Assembly: GCF_006739205.1 (NCBI RefSeq)
Contig: NZ_AP019720.1
Span: 868,001-932,000, forward strand
Length of the DNA: 64,000 nucleotides
Reading direction: 5' to 3'
Origin: Streptococcus mutans
GTDB lineage: Bacteria; Bacillota; Bacilli; Lactobacillales; Streptococcaceae
Below, in pieces: positions 1 through 8,378 of the stretch. The notes beneath the pieces were generated by a model. That model had not been told where the DNA came from. It searched no databases and worked only from the letters and a program-made list of their open reading frames with translations. The position numbers were made by a program, and so were the translations under genes. Every line of letters begins with the position of its first letter. Within the stretch, counting starts at the first letter, position 1.

Positions 1-648
1 ATGACAAAACAATTAACCATTGCCTTGACAAAAGGGCGAATTGAAAAGGATACGGTCAAATTACTTGAAAGAGCGGGTTTTGACATGTCTTTCATGGCTG
101 ATAAGGGCCGTAATCTGATTTTTGAAAGTCCAGATAAAAGCTTTCGTTTTCTGCTTGTTAAGGCACCAGATGTCACAACCTATGTTCGTCATGGTGTAGC
201 TGATATTGGTGTTGTGGGAAAAGATGTTCTGATCGAACATCCAACAGGTTACTTGGAAATGCTGGATCTCAATTTTGGACTTTGCAAATTTTCAGTAGCC
301 TCCACACCAGATTATAATCCTAGTGATCATAAACGCAAGCGGATTGCAACCAAATATCCAACAGTTGCCAGAGACTTTTTTAATCAAAAAGGGGAGGATG
401 TTGAAATTATTTCTATTCAAGGAAGTGTGGAAATTGCCCCTGTTATTGGTTTAGCGGATGCCATTGTCGATATTGTTGAGACAGGCAATACACTAGTCGC
501 TAATGGCTTGGAAGTCTTTGAAGATATTTGTCGTATTTCAGCTCGCATGATTGTCAATAAGGCCAGTTTGAAAAATAAACCAGAATTATTGGCTTTCATC
601 AAGAAAATGGAAGACCTTGTCGGTGATAGAGAGGTGGCTTTTAAATGA
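1..648 (+). CDS. hisG: ATP phosphoribosyltransferase, short form
   Basis: Catalyses the first step of histidine synthesis, joining ATP and PRPP to give phosphoribosyl-ATP. The 215-residue length is that of the short HisG class, which in known systems needs the regulatory subunit HisZ; hisZ would lie upstream, outside the window. The HisG signature is visible around residues 141-175 ([19 protein letters not shown], followed by [12 protein letters not shown]). The window begins exactly on the ATG, so the ribosome binding site cannot be checked. The stop overlaps the hisD start (ATGA), implying translational coupling. It is the first visible gene of the his operon. Confidence 0.95.
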   Translation: MTKQLTIALTKGRIEKDTVKLLERAGFDMSFMADKGRNLIFESPDKSFRFLLVKAPDVTTYVRHGVADIGVVGKDVLIEHPTGYLEMLDLNFGLCKFSVASTPDYNPSDHKRKRIATKYPTVARDFFNQKGEDVEIISIQGSVEIAPVIGLADAIVDIVETGNTLVANGLEVFEDICRISARMIVNKASLKNKPELLAFIKKMEDLVGDREVAFK

Positions 649-1928
649 AACGTTTAACAGGAACAAATGAAGAGATTTCTAACATTTTATATCAAGAGCA
701 GCTGGAACTCAGCAAGGAAAATTTAGATGTTGAAGCGACTGTTCGTGAGATTATCGAAAAAGTCAAAGAAGAAGGTGATGAGGCTTTACGAGCTTATTCT
801 GAAAAATTTGATCATGTTGTATTATCTGAATTGCACGTTTCGGATCAAGTTGTCAATGAAGCTTTTGACAAGATTGATAAAGATGTTCTCACAGCACTTG
901 AAAATGCAAAAGCTAATATTGAATCTTACCATAAGCAACAATTAGAAGGAGGTTTTGAAGATCAGCCCTCTCAAGGGGTGCTTCGCGGACAGCTGATTCG
1001 TCCCATTGAGCGCGTTGGTGTCTATGTTCCCGGTGGAACAGCAGCTTATCCATCATCTGTACTCATGAATGTTATTCCAGCTAAAATTGCTGGTGTGAAA
1101 GAAATCATTATGATTACACCGCCGCAGGAACATTTTGTCCCAGCTATTTTGGTTGCTGCCAAACTGGCCGGTGTTGATAAAATTTATCAGGTTGGCGGTG
1201 CCCAAGGAATTGCAGCTTTGGCTTATGGCACACAAACACTGCCTAAAGTGGATAAGATTACAGGCCCGGGCAATATCTTTGTAGCAACTGCTAAAAAGTT
1301 GGTTTATGGTGTGGTAGGCATTGATATGATTGCTGGACCATCGGAAATTGGTGTCATCGCAGATAGTACAGCCAATCCTGTTTATGTGGCTGCTGATTTG
1401 CTGTCTCAAGCAGAACATGATATACGTGCCCGTGCTATTCTCGTGACTAACTCAGCTGAATTGGCTGATGCGGTTGAATTAGAAATTGAAAAGCAGTTGC
1501 AAACCTTGCCACGTCAAGCTATCGCTCGTCCTTCAATTGAAAATAATGGTCGAATTATTATTGCCCAAGATGTGGAGAGCATGTTTGAACTCATGAATTT
1601 AGTGGCGCCAGAGCACTTAGAAATTGCTATAGATAAAGCTTATGATTATTTGGAACGGGTACAAAATGCTGGTTCGATTTTCCTTGGACATTACACCAGT
1701 GAACCAATTGGTGATTATTATGCTGGTGCCAACCATGTGCTGCCGACAACAGCTACCAGTCGTTTTTCATCAGCACTTGGTGTGCATGACTTTGTCAAAC
1801 GCATCCAATACACGCAATACAGTAAGGCTGCCGTTAATGCAGCTGAAAAAGGCATTACAACCCTTGCCTATGCCGAAGGTTTGCAGGCACATGCCAGAGC
1901 AATTGAGGTGAGAAATGACAAAAACTAA
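645..1928 (+). CDS. hisD: Histidinol dehydrogenase
   Basis: Oxidises L-histidinol to L-histidine in two NAD-dependent steps, the last reactions of the pathway. At 427 residues it has normal family length. Conserved blocks are visible: [16 protein letters not shown] with AGPSEIGV in the middle, and APEHLE near residue 320, where the catalytic Glu-His pair of the family sits. The start overlaps the hisG stop by 4 nt. The end overlaps the serB-like gene by 14 nt, so expression is almost certainly coupled on both sides. I see no sign of damage. Confidence 0.96.
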   Translation: MKRLTGTNEEISNILYQEQLELSKENLDVEATVREIIEKVKEEGDEALRAYSEKFDHVVLSELHVSDQVVNEAFDKIDKDVLTALENAKANIESYHKQQLEGGFEDQPSQGVLRGQLIRPIERVGVYVPGGTAAYPSSVLMNVIPAKIAGVKEIIMITPPQEHFVPAILVAAKLAGVDKIYQVGGAQGIAALAYGTQTLPKVDKITGPGNIFVATAKKLVYGVVGIDMIAGPSEIGVIADSTANPVYVAADLLSQAEHDIRARAILVTNSAELADAVELEIEKQLQTLPRQAIARPSIENNGRIIIAQDVESMFELMNLVAPEHLEIAIDKAYDYLERVQNAGSIFLGHYTSEPIGDYYAGANHVLPTTATSRFSSALGVHDFVKRIQYTQYSKAAVNAAEKGITTLAYAEGLQAHARAIEVRNDKN

Positions 1929-2562
1929 GGGACTTTTGGTCATGGATGTTGACTCTACCCTTGTTCAGGAAGAAGTCATTGATCTTCTTGGAGATGAGGC
2001 TGGAGTTGGTCAGCAAGTTGCCGATATTACCGAGCGGGCCATGCGAGGGGGGTTGGACTTTCGTCAGGCACTTGAGGAGCGTGTGGCAACCTTGGAAGGA
2101 TTACCAGAATCTATTGTTGACAAGGTTTATGCCCGCATTCATTTCAATAAAAATGCCAAGGAATTGGTGGCGGAATTGCATGCGCGTGGTTACAAAGTCG
2201 GTCTGGTTTCAGGTGGCTTTCATGAGACAGTCGACAGATTAGCAGCAGAAGCTGGCATTGATTATGTTAAGGCTAACCATTTAGAAGTCGTTGATGGTGT
2301 CCTGACTGGCAAAACATACGGAGATATTGTGACCAAGGAAATCAAAGTACAAAAGCTCCGCGATTGGGCAGCAGAAAATGAACTTGTCCTTTCACAAACC
2401 ATTGCCATGGGTGATGGTGCCAATGACTTGCCCATGATTCATGAGGCAGGAATCGGTATTGCCTTTTGTGCCAAACCAATTGTCCGCCAACAAGCACCCT
2501 ACCAAATCAATGAACCAGATTTGTACAAAGTGATTGAAATATTAGATGAGGTGAAAAAATGA
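1915..2562 (+). CDS. serB: HAD phosphatase, SerB-like, embedded in his operon
   Basis: A 215-residue HAD hydrolase of the phosphoserine phosphatase type. Motif I is MDVDSTLV (Asp11 and Asp13), motif II lies in VSGGFHE and motif III in [12 protein letters not shown] SerB-like stretch, [11 protein letters not shown], follows the first motif. It overlaps hisD by 14 nt and hisB by 4 nt, so it is translated as part of the his operon. By sequence it should hydrolyse phosphoserine. By position it could be the histidinol-phosphate phosphatase, since no HisN- or HisK/PHP-type enzyme is seen among the his genes visible here. The first statement rests on motifs, the second is inference from context. Confidence 0.85.
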   Translation: MTKTKGLLVMDVDSTLVQEEVIDLLGDEAGVGQQVADITERAMRGGLDFRQALEERVATLEGLPESIVDKVYARIHFNKNAKELVAELHARGYKVGLVSGGFHETVDRLAAEAGIDYVKANHLEVVDGVLTGKTYGDIVTKEIKVQKLRDWAAENELVLSQTIAMGDGANDLPMIHEAGIGIAFCAKPIVRQQAPYQINEPDLYKVIEILDEVKK

Positions 2563-3143
2563 GACAAGCAAAAATCGAACGCAATACCTTTGAAACCAAG
2601 ATTAAGCTGAGTTTGAATTTAGATACACAGGAACCTGTGGATATTCAGACAGGCGTGGGCTTTTTTGACCATATGCTAACCCTTTTTGCTCGTCATGGAC
2701 GGATGTCCTTGGTGGTTAAGGCTGATGGCGATTTGCATGTGGATAGTCATCATACGGTGGAAGATGTCGGTATTGCTCTTGGTCAAGCCCTGCGCCAAGC
2801 CTTGGGAGATAAGGTAGGTATTAACCGTTATGGGACAAGTTTTGTGCCCATGGACGAAACCTTGGGCATGGCCAGCCTTGACCTGTCCGGCCGTTCTTAT
2901 TTGGTTTTTGATGCGGAATTTGACAATCCGAAATTAGGCAATTTTGATACTGAATTGGTAGAAGAATTCTTCCAAGCTCTTGCTTTTAATGTTCAAATGA
3001 ATCTGCATTTAAAGATTTTGCATGGTAAGAATAACCACCACAAGGCAGAAAGTCTCTTTAAAGCAACTGGCCGTGCGCTTCGTGAAGCAGTGACCATCAA
3101 TCCAGAAATTAAGGGCGTTAATTCTACAAAAGGGATGCTTTAA
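2559..3143 (+). CDS. hisB: Imidazoleglycerol-phosphate dehydratase
   Basis: Dehydrates imidazoleglycerol phosphate to imidazole acetol phosphate. The 194-residue protein is the monofunctional dehydratase form without a phosphatase domain. The metal-binding histidine clusters of the family are visible: [23 protein letters not shown] and [13 protein letters not shown]. The start codon overlaps the stop of the serB-like gene (ATGA). Because this HisB lacks the phosphatase half found in enteric bacteria, the histidinol-phosphate phosphatase has to be a separate protein. Confidence 0.96.
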   Translation: MRQAKIERNTFETKIKLSLNLDTQEPVDIQTGVGFFDHMLTLFARHGRMSLVVKADGDLHVDSHHTVEDVGIALGQALRQALGDKVGINRYGTSFVPMDETLGMASLDLSGRSYLVFDAEFDNPKLGNFDTELVEEFFQALAFNVQMNLHLKILHGKNNHHKAESLFKATGRALREAVTINPEIKGVNSTKGML

Positions 3144-3158
3144 GATAAGGTGAATTCC

Positions 3159-3512
3159 GTGAGAAAAATTTTTTCAAGTTTGACACTTCTTTTTCGTTTT
3201 GTCTTGGAGGTTTCGGCAATAATTGGTTTAGCCGCAGCAGCATTTTGTGAGTACAGTCTGGTAGTCAGAGTTTTATATCCTTTCTTGGGACTGATTATTG
3301 CTCTCATTTGGTCTCGCTATGGTGCTCCGAAGTCTACTAATAGCCTGAAGGGAAGAGCTAAATTCGCTCTGGAATGTTTCGTCTACGGTCTGACCATTTT
3401 CTGTTTTGCGATGATTTATGATCAAACTTTTACTCTTATTTTTGCGCTGATAGTAGTCATTGATTTAACTGCTATGTATGCTTTGGATTTAGAGAGAAAG
3501 GAGACCTTATGA
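3159..3512 (+). CDS. Small membrane protein, DUF2568/YrdB-like
   Basis: A hydrophobic protein of about 117 residues with three to four membrane segments, resembling the YrdB/DUF2568 family, whose function is unknown to me. Two GTG starts are possible. The one at 3159 has a TAAGG about 8 nt upstream and is preferred; the in-frame GTG at 3150 (three residues longer) has no ribosome binding site. It lies between hisB and hisH and overlaps hisH by 4 nt, so it is co-translated with the pathway enzymes. A transport or membrane-sensing role in histidine metabolism would be speculation. Confidence 0.75.
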   Translation: MRKIFSSLTLLFRFVLEVSAIIGLAAAAFCEYSLVVRVLYPFLGLIIALIWSRYGAPKSTNSLKGRAKFALECFVYGLTIFCFAMIYDQTFTLIFALIVVIDLTAMYALDLERKETL

Positions 3513-4114
3513 TTATAGTTATTGATTACGACGCAGGCAATACCGCTAATGTCCTGCGGGCTTTGGATAAACTTGGTGTCAAGGCAGAACTATCAGCGGA
3601 TCCGCAAAAGATTGTGGCAGCTTCAGGTTTGATTTTGCCAGGAGTTGGTGCCTTTCCAGCTGCCATGGCTGAACTTGAAAAAAGAGGCCTTGTGACTGTT
3701 ATCAAAGAAGCTGTTGCCAAAGGAATACCCCTTTTAGGCATTTGTCTGGGTATGCAATTATTAGTGGAAAAAGGTTTGGAACACTGTGAGACAGCTGGTT
3801 TTGGCTTTATTTCTGGTATTTGTCGAGAAATTTCAGCTAAAGCTGGTTTTCCTGTTCCCCATATGGGCTGGAATGATTTGCAGGTCAAGCAGAAGTCAGC
3901 TTTGACAGCCGGTTTGCAAGGTCAGGCTGTCTATTTCGTGCATAGCTACTTTACAGATGTCCCCCAAGAATACATTGATGTGACGGTTGACTATTCTATT
4001 GAAGTACCAGCCATGATTCACAAGGATAATGTCTACGGCGCTCAGTTCCACCCTGAAAAATCGGGTGATGTCGGACTAGGTATTCTCAAAAAATTTGTGG
4101 ATTTGTGTGACTGA
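3509..4114 (+). CDS. hisH: Imidazole glycerol phosphate synthase, glutaminase subunit
   Basis: Class I glutamine amidotransferase of 201 residues that supplies ammonia to HisF. The nucleophile is Cys79 in GICLGMQL, and the rest of the triad is His181 and Glu183 in FHPEKS. The start overlaps the upstream membrane-protein stop by 4 nt. The partner HisF is encoded about 1 kb downstream, separated by a repeat-filled gap and hisA, so the coupling seen upstream is broken here. Confidence 0.96.
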   Translation: MIIVIDYDAGNTANVLRALDKLGVKAELSADPQKIVAASGLILPGVGAFPAAMAELEKRGLVTVIKEAVAKGIPLLGICLGMQLLVEKGLEHCETAGFGFISGICREISAKAGFPVPHMGWNDLQVKQKSALTAGLQGQAVYFVHSYFTDVPQEYIDVTVDYSIEVPAMIHKDNVYGAQFHPEKSGDVGLGILKKFVDLCD

Positions 4115-4118
4115 TGGA

Positions 4119-4411
4119 AATAAAATTAGAAAGAACGGTTCATTCAAACATTTTTTGAACCGAACCCGAGCTAAAGTCTAGGAATGACCACGTTATTTCT
4201 GACTAGATAATTAAGAAAGAGAAAGGAAATGAGTTCGAGCTAAAAGCTCGCTTACTTGACTAAACTATATAGAAAGGAAAGTTCAGTTAGATTTTTCGAA
4301 CTGAACCCGAGCTAAAAGCATCGAGAAAAAGATAAACTTCCTAGTGACAAAGTCACGTCGTCAGTTTCCTATTTTCTTCTTGCTTTCTTAACGCTCTTGG
4401 TATCTTAATTA
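4119..4411 (+). repeat. Structured intergenic repeat between hisH and hisA
   Basis: A gap of 296 nt without a gene, filled by nested copies of a dispersed repeat. Three left-end modules are seen: near 4126-4200 (a GGTTC hairpin followed by AACCCGAGCTAAA), 4208-4255 (AAAGGAAATGAG then GAGCTAAAAGCTC), and 4268-4320 (TTCAGTT...AACTGAA hairpin then CCCGAGCTAAAAGC). One right half follows, with a long imperfect hairpin at 4325-4377 whose tip is GTGAC-AAA-GTCAC. TAATTAAGA at 4208-4216 is inverted as TCTTAATTA at 4403-4411, so the right edge reaches the A of the hisA start codon. Related copies precede hisE, deoD, the PEBP gene and parC. Confidence 0.8.
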
Positions 4412-5130
4412 TGCAAATTCTTCCAGCTATCGATATTAAAAACGGTCATGCTGTCCGCCTTGTCAAGGGGGATTTTGAGCAAGAGACGGTTGTTAATGAT
4501 AATGTTCTCGACCAAGCTAGTATTTTCATGGAAGCAGGTATCCAATACATCCATGTTGTCGATTTGGATGGTGCACTTGAAGGTCGGGCTGCTAATCGTG
4601 ATTTAATTGCCAAGATTAAAGAAATGACAGGCTTGGCTATTGAAGTCGGCGGTGGTATTCGCACCATTGAACAAATTGAAGATTATTTATCTGTCGGTAT
4701 TAATCGTGTGATTATTGGTTCTATGGCAGTTAAGCATCCCCAATTTGTCAAGGAAGCTCTGGATAAATTTGGCAGCGATAAAATTGTTGTTGGTATTGAT
4801 GCTAAAAATGGGATGGTAGCTACAGAAGGTTGGCTGGAGACTAGCACCGTTGATTACATCAGCCTAGCTTTAGAGATGGAAAAAATGGGTGTCAGACTTT
4901 TTGTCTATACTGACGTTGACCGTGATGGCACATTGACAGGCCCCAATTTTGAGCATTATGAGAAACTAATTGCTCACTTGACAAGTGCCAAGGTTATTGC
5001 CTCAGGTGGTATCCATGCCCTGTCAGATTTGCAACAATTAGAAAAGATTGGTGTTGCCGGAACCATTGTCGGCAAAGCTTATTATAATGGCGATATTAGT
5101 CTAAAAGAATTAAGAGAATTTGAGGGTTAG
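4411..5130 (+). CDS. hisA: ProFAR isomerase
   Basis: Isomerises ProFAR to PRFAR in histidine synthesis. This is a (beta/alpha)8 barrel of 239 residues. The two half-barrel phosphate-binding glycine motifs are visible (VGGGIRT and ASGGIHAL), and Asp8 in ILPAIDIK is the expected catalytic position. The N-terminus [15 protein letters not shown] is typical, so the ATG at 4411 is right. No Shine-Dalgarno sequence lies upstream; the ATG sits on the right edge of an intergenic repeat (TCTTAATTATG). hisF follows after 2 nt. Confidence 0.95.
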   Translation: MQILPAIDIKNGHAVRLVKGDFEQETVVNDNVLDQASIFMEAGIQYIHVVDLDGALEGRAANRDLIAKIKEMTGLAIEVGGGIRTIEQIEDYLSVGINRVIIGSMAVKHPQFVKEALDKFGSDKIVVGIDAKNGMVATEGWLETSTVDYISLALEMEKMGVRLFVYTDVDRDGTLTGPNFEHYEKLIAHLTSAKVIASGGIHALSDLQQLEKIGVAGTIVGKAYYNGDISLKELREFEG

Positions 5131-5132
5131 CC

Positions 5133-5888
5133 ATGTTAAAAAAACGGATTATTCCTTGCCTAGATGTCAAGGATGGACGCGTCGTTAAGGGTGTTAATTT
5201 TGTTAATCTGACTGATGTTGGTGATCCTGTTGATGCTGCGCGTGCTTATTATGAAGCGGGTTGTGATGAACTGGTCTTTTTAGATATTACAGCAACCTCG
5301 GACAATCGAGAAACGACAGTGGATATGGTAAGGCATGTAGCGGACCAAGTCTTTATTCCCTTTACCGTTGGCGGTGGTATTCGTTCAGTTGATGATATGA
5401 ATAAAATGCTCAAGGCTGGTGCCGATAAGGTCGCTGTTAATTCATCGGCTATCGCCAATCCCCAGTTAATCAAGGATTGTGCTGAGAAATTTGGCAGTCA
5501 ATGCGTGGTCGTTGCCATTGATGCGCGCAAAGAAGCAGATGATTCTTGGCATGTTTACATTGCAGGTGGCCGAAAAGATACAGGCATTGATCTCTTATCT
5601 TGGGTTAAAGAAGCCGTTCAGCTGGGTGCTGGCGAAATTCTCCTAACAAGCATGGATAAGGACGGCACCAAGTCTGGTTTTGACTTAGATATGTTAAATG
5701 CTGTTGCCCAATTGGCTGATATTCCCATCATTGCCTCAGGTGGTGCCGGAAATATGGAGCATATGGTGGAAGTTTTTGAAAAGACCCCAGCAACAGGTGC
5801 CTTAGCAGCATCCATTTTCCATTATGGCGAGGTTTCTATCGCGGATACCAAAAAAGCCATGAAAGAGCATGGAATCGAGGTGAGATAA
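5133..5888 (+). CDS. hisF: Imidazole glycerol phosphate synthase, cyclase subunit
   Basis: Cyclase subunit that, with HisH, converts PRFAR to imidazole glycerol phosphate and AICAR. The 251-residue barrel starts [18 protein letters not shown], with the catalytic first Asp in CLDVK. The second Asp is in [13 protein letters not shown]. Phosphate loops VGGGIRS and ASGGAGNME are present. It starts 2 nt after hisA, and its TAA overlaps the hisI start by one base (TAATG). Confidence 0.96.
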   Translation: MLKKRIIPCLDVKDGRVVKGVNFVNLTDVGDPVDAARAYYEAGCDELVFLDITATSDNRETTVDMVRHVADQVFIPFTVGGGIRSVDDMNKMLKAGADKVAVNSSAIANPQLIKDCAEKFGSQCVVVAIDARKEADDSWHVYIAGGRKDTGIDLLSWVKEAVQLGAGEILLTSMDKDGTKSGFDLDMLNAVAQLADIPIIASGGAGNMEHMVEVFEKTPATGALAASIFHYGEVSIADTKKAMKEHGIEVR

Positions 5889-6229
5889 TGACCGATTTAT
5901 CATTAGATTTTAAAAAACAAGGTGGTCTATTACCAGTTATTGTGACAGACTGTCAGACGGGACGAGTTCTCATGCTGGCTTATATGAATGAAGAGGCTTA
6001 TCAAAAAACTTTAGAAAGCAAAGAAATGTACTACTGGAGCCGCTCTCGCAATGAACTCTGGCATAAGGGAGATACCAGTGGCCATTATCAGTATGTCAAG
6101 TCCATCAAGACAGATTGTGACCAAGACACCCTCCTCATTGCCGTAGAACAAGTCGGCGCCGCCTGCCATACAGGAGCTTACTCTTGTTTTTTTAATGAGA
6201 TTTATGGTCAAGAACAAGATGAAAATTAA
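5888..6229 (+). CDS. hisI: Phosphoribosyl-AMP cyclohydrolase
   Basis: Opens the adenine ring of phosphoribosyl-AMP. The 113-residue protein is the stand-alone cyclohydrolase domain. Family blocks are visible: [26 protein letters not shown] and a cysteine-containing zinc-binding segment DCDQDTLL...GAACHTG. The start overlaps the hisF stop by one nucleotide. The hydrolase partner HisE is a separate gene downstream, across a repeat, rather than fused as in enterics. Confidence 0.95.
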   Translation: MTDLSLDFKKQGGLLPVIVTDCQTGRVLMLAYMNEEAYQKTLESKEMYYWSRSRNELWHKGDTSGHYQYVKSIKTDCDQDTLLIAVEQVGAACHTGAYSCFFNEIYGQEQDEN

Positions 6230-6374
6230 GCTCTGCTATTTTCAAAAAATCGAAAGAAAGGAAATGAGTTCAAGCTAAAAGCTCGGAATTGAGATAAATT
6301 ATCTGGGAAATCCTGATTTCCCGATAATTTCCTAAAATTCGGTCGCTTTTTAGACACTCTCACATTTTAATTAT
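6230..6374 (+). repeat. Structured intergenic repeat before hisE
   Basis: This 143-nt gap carries a member of the same repeat family as the hisH-hisA gap. It has GAAAGAAAGGAAATGAG, an AGCTAAAAGCT hairpin, a GGGAAATC...GATTTCCC stem, and the right part TTTCCTAAAATTC...GTCGC...ACACTCTCACATTTTAATTATG. The right edge again runs into the start codon of the next gene (hisE). Its central hairpin sequence resembles the deoD copy more than the hisA or parC copies, suggesting two subfamilies. Confidence 0.7.
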
Positions 6375-6687
6375 GCTAGAAACACTTTACAAAGAAGCGC
6401 TAGATCGCAAAGAAAACCCTAAGGAAGGCTCTTATACCAATTATCTTTTTGATAAGGGATTGGACAAGATTCTCAAAAAAGTTGGTGAAGAAGCAACCGA
6501 AGTGGTTATCGGTGCCAAAAATGCTGACAAGATTGAGATTGCGAGTGAAACAGCCGACCTTCTTTATCATTTGGCTGTCATGCTGGTTGAGACTGGTGTA
6601 ACACCAGCCGATGTCGAAGCCGTTCTCAAGTCTCGCCAAGGCAAACAAAGTAATGTTCATGATCGCAAAGAGATTACGGATTATTAG
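6373..6687 (+). CDS. hisE: Phosphoribosyl-ATP pyrophosphatase
   Basis: Hydrolyses phosphoribosyl-ATP to phosphoribosyl-AMP, the second pathway step. It is 104 residues long, the stand-alone MazG-like all-alpha form. The conserved metal-binding stretch KKVGEEATEVVIGAKN and a second acidic stretch ETADLLYHLAVML are visible. The start ATG lacks a ribosome binding site and lies at the edge of the preceding repeat. It is the last his gene of the operon; the next gene begins 12 nt later. Confidence 0.95.
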   Translation: MLETLYKEALDRKENPKEGSYTNYLFDKGLDKILKKVGEEATEVVIGAKNADKIEIASETADLLYHLAVMLVETGVTPADVEAVLKSRQGKQSNVHDRKEITDY

Positions 6688-6699
6688 GGAGTAGCAAAA

Positions 6700-6870
6700 A
6701 TGATAACAGCAGAAGACATTGTAGAAAAACAGTTTTCTGCCACGTTTCGAGGTTATAATCAGGAAGAAGTTGATGAGTTTCTTGATGACATTACAGAAAC
6801 TTTGAAGACCCTAGAAAAAGAAAATCAATCCTTTAAACGGCAAGTGAAAAGACTAAAAGAAGACCAGTGA
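6700..6870 (+). CDS. Stand-alone DivIVA N-terminal domain protein
   Basis: A 56-residue ORF preceded by GGGAGTAG (about 8 nt spacing). It starts MITAEDIVEKQFSATFRGYN and continues QEEVDEFLDDITETL, then a short Lys/Glu-rich coiled coil. This is the membrane-binding DivI1A domain seen at the N-terminus of DivIVA and GpsB (family knowledge). The usual long coiled-coil and C-terminal parts are absent. It follows hisE by 12 nt and precedes the operon terminator, so it should be co-transcribed with the his genes. It could be a functional micro-adaptor or a remnant of a longer division gene. Confidence 0.75.
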   Translation: MITAEDIVEKQFSATFRGYNQEEVDEFLDDITETLKTLEKENQSFKRQVKRLKEDQ

Positions 6871-6886
6871 GATTTATAAATCATTC

Positions 6887-6919
6887 AAAAAGCTGTCAAA
6901 CATTTTTGACAGCTTTTTT
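6887..6919 (+). terminator. his operon terminator
   Basis: Arms AAAAAGCTGTCAAA and TTTGACAGCTTTTTT with a 4-nt loop form a strong rho-independent hairpin, A-rich upstream and T-rich downstream. It could work in both directions, also ending the minus-strand remnant beyond it. Confidence 0.9.
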
Positions 6920-6932
6920 GATAGTATTAAAA

Positions 6933-7108
6933 TTAATCTACGAAAATATAGTGATACAGTTGCACGATCTTTTGAAATGCCTCCGTATCTAATTGTCCAA
7001 CCTTTTGGATGTTTCTTGCCCTATAATCAAAGGTATGGAGTTGAAAAGGATTAACGAACCCATCAATAGTTGGATGACTAAGGTCAACCAGAAGATGTTG
7101 TGCTTTTA
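6933..7108 (-). pseudogene. PemK/MazF-like toxin C-terminal remnant
   Basis: Read on the minus strand, an open stretch of 58 codons ending in TAA at 6933 contains LSHPTIDGFVNPFQL, HTFDYRARNIQ and KVGQLDTEAFQKIV. This resembles the C-terminal half of PemK/MazF-type endoribonuclease toxins, which end in a Q-x-R-x-x-D-x-R segment followed by VGxLD. No N-terminal half with a start codon is found upstream; an in-frame stop lies just before the segment. I treat it as a relic. Identification is from pattern memory only. The rest of 7109-7232 shows no gene, only short AGAAC/GTTC repeats. Confidence 0.45.
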
Positions 7109-7232
7109 TAGTGTTTTAGTTTATCTTTGCTTACTTCGTTAGTTCGTTTTGCCATACTCCAGTACTGCCTGCAGCGCTGCGATGCAAGGAGGTGAAAAGC
7201 ATCACAGAACGAACGCTATCTGGCTATAAGCC

Positions 7233-7623
7233 TTACAGAACAAATGTTCGTTTTGTAGACAATTTAGTATCCACATAAGTAACAACAACTCTACCAGCAA
7301 TACCTGTATTTGGAAAGACATTAACACTATTAGCTTCATAAAAGACTATTTTTAAATGTTCATCTGATAACATTTTTTCATTCCATAATTTTGGAGTACT
7401 ACCAGCATTAAACAGAAAACGAGCTGGCGTTATCAAACTAACCTTATTTGCAATAATATAAGCCTCTTCCATAAACTCATGGTAAATTGGTGGTGCATAA
7501 GTTATATTATTTCCTAAGGCAGTATCTTGATATGGCGGATTACCGATAGATAACGACATCAAATTTCACATGATTTAATGCCTCCTCAATCTTTGTTTTT
7601 GCTTCTTCAAGAGAAGTTTTCAT
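7233..7623 (-). pseudogene. Eco57I-like restriction-methylase, N-terminal part, inverted and frameshifted
   Basis: On the minus strand, an ATG at 7623 opens MKTSLEEAKTKIEEALNHV then KFDVVI. The frame then shifts by a doubled TATC (ATCTATC) and continues as GNPPYQDTALGNN and so on to VVVTYVDTKLS. GNPPYQ is the adenine-methyltransferase catalytic motif IV (NPPY). Removing one TATC restores KFDVVIGNPPYQ, the usual family sequence, so this is a 4-bp duplication frameshift. After VDTKLST the frame runs into unrelated residues and stops at 7233. The matching C-terminal part lies on the opposite strand from 7628. Confidence 0.75.
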
Positions 7624-8284
7624 GGTATCTACTATTATAAGTGGTAGAGGAGTTTATAAATTATCTGATGTAGCGTTAAAGGATTATCCTGAAATAGCAG
7701 ATATACAATCAAAAGGTCATAAATTTGACGTAGGTTCTTCAGCATTTAAAATACTTAAAGATATTATTTATTTTGAAGATAAACCAAAGACTGACAAGGA
7801 CTATGTTCAAATATTAGGTCTACTTCAATCAGCAAGGGTTAGATATTGGATAGCAAAAGATTATCTTATTACACCAGAAAGTTTTTATAAATACAAAGTA
7901 TTTATTCCTAAATCTGGTGGGAGTGGTACTATTGGAGAGAAAGAAAGCACAGTATTAATTGGAGAACCTGTAATAGGAATTCCTAATGAAGGAGCTACAG
8001 AAACGTTCTTATCAATTGGTACTTTTGAAACTGAAGGTGAAGCTAAATCAGCATTGAAATATATCAAAGGGAAGTTTGCTCGAACTATGCTTGGAATTTT
8101 AAAAATTACCCAAGATAATACTCGTGATAAGTGGAAATATGTCCCTCTCCAAGATTTCACTTCTAATTCTGATATTGACTGGAGCAAATCTATTCCAGAG
8201 ATTGACCAACAGCTTTATAGGAAATATGGTTTATCCAAAGATGAAATTGATTTTATTGAGGAGAAGGTTAAGACTATGGAATAA
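7622..8284 (+). pseudogene. Eco57I-like restriction-methylase, C-terminal part
   Basis: Open frame of 220 codons on the plus strand: STIISGRGVYKLSDVALKDY, later RYWIAKDYLITPESFYKYK, IPKSGGSGTIGE, FARTMLGILKITQDN and KWKYVPLQDF, ending EEKVKTME. From memory this is the C-terminal substrate-recognition half of the Eco57I-type methylases whose N-terminal half lies inverted just upstream. If the segment between GTAGA (7255-7259) and TCTAC (7628-7632) is turned around, VDTKLST joins STIISGRG in frame. No plausible ribosome binding site precedes the ATG at 7622, so I do not think this half is translated usefully. Confidence 0.75.
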
Positions 8285-8290
8285 AAATAC

Positions 8291-8319
8291 TTGACAAAAC
8301 ACAGAGTACAAGATAAAAT
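8291..8319 (+). promoter_or_regulatory. Strong promoter before the AbiF-like locus
   Basis: TTGACA (8291-8296) and TAAAAT (8314-8319) are separated by exactly 17 bp. Transcription should start near 8326, about 50 nt before the abi-like start codon and just upstream of a terminator-like hairpin. Confidence 0.8.
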
Positions 8320-8325
8320 ACAAAC

Positions 8326-8370
8326 ATAAGATTAGGTCAGGAAGCGTATGGCGCCCTGGCTATTTTTTTT
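8326..8370 (+). ncRNA. Putative abiF-type leader RNA with terminator
   Basis: Between a near-consensus promoter and the AbiF-like gene lies a short segment able to form one hairpin. GTCAGG (8336-8341) pairs with CCTGGC (8355-8360) including one G-U pair. A 2-nt AA bulge and an inner GCG/CGC stem close a 5-nt loop, and TATTTTTTTT follows. This is a complete transcription unit of about 45 nt. A conserved abiF RNA motif upstream of abiF-family genes has been described in the structured-RNA literature; position and shape fit, but I cannot run the covariance model. Alternatively it is a simple attenuator. Confidence 0.6.
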
Positions 8371-8378
8371 GGAGAAAG

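Noticed and set aside
1053..1418. 121-codon minus-strand open frame inside hisD
   Set aside because: Antisense shadow of a strongly conserved enzyme; Cys/Ser/Asn-rich product with no motif.
4238..4240. Repeat-internal ATG after AAAGGAA reading MSSS then stop, seen in two repeat copies
   Set aside because: Spacing to the purine run is too short and the four-codon frame is probably a by-product of the hairpin sequence, though it recurs in the hisE copy.
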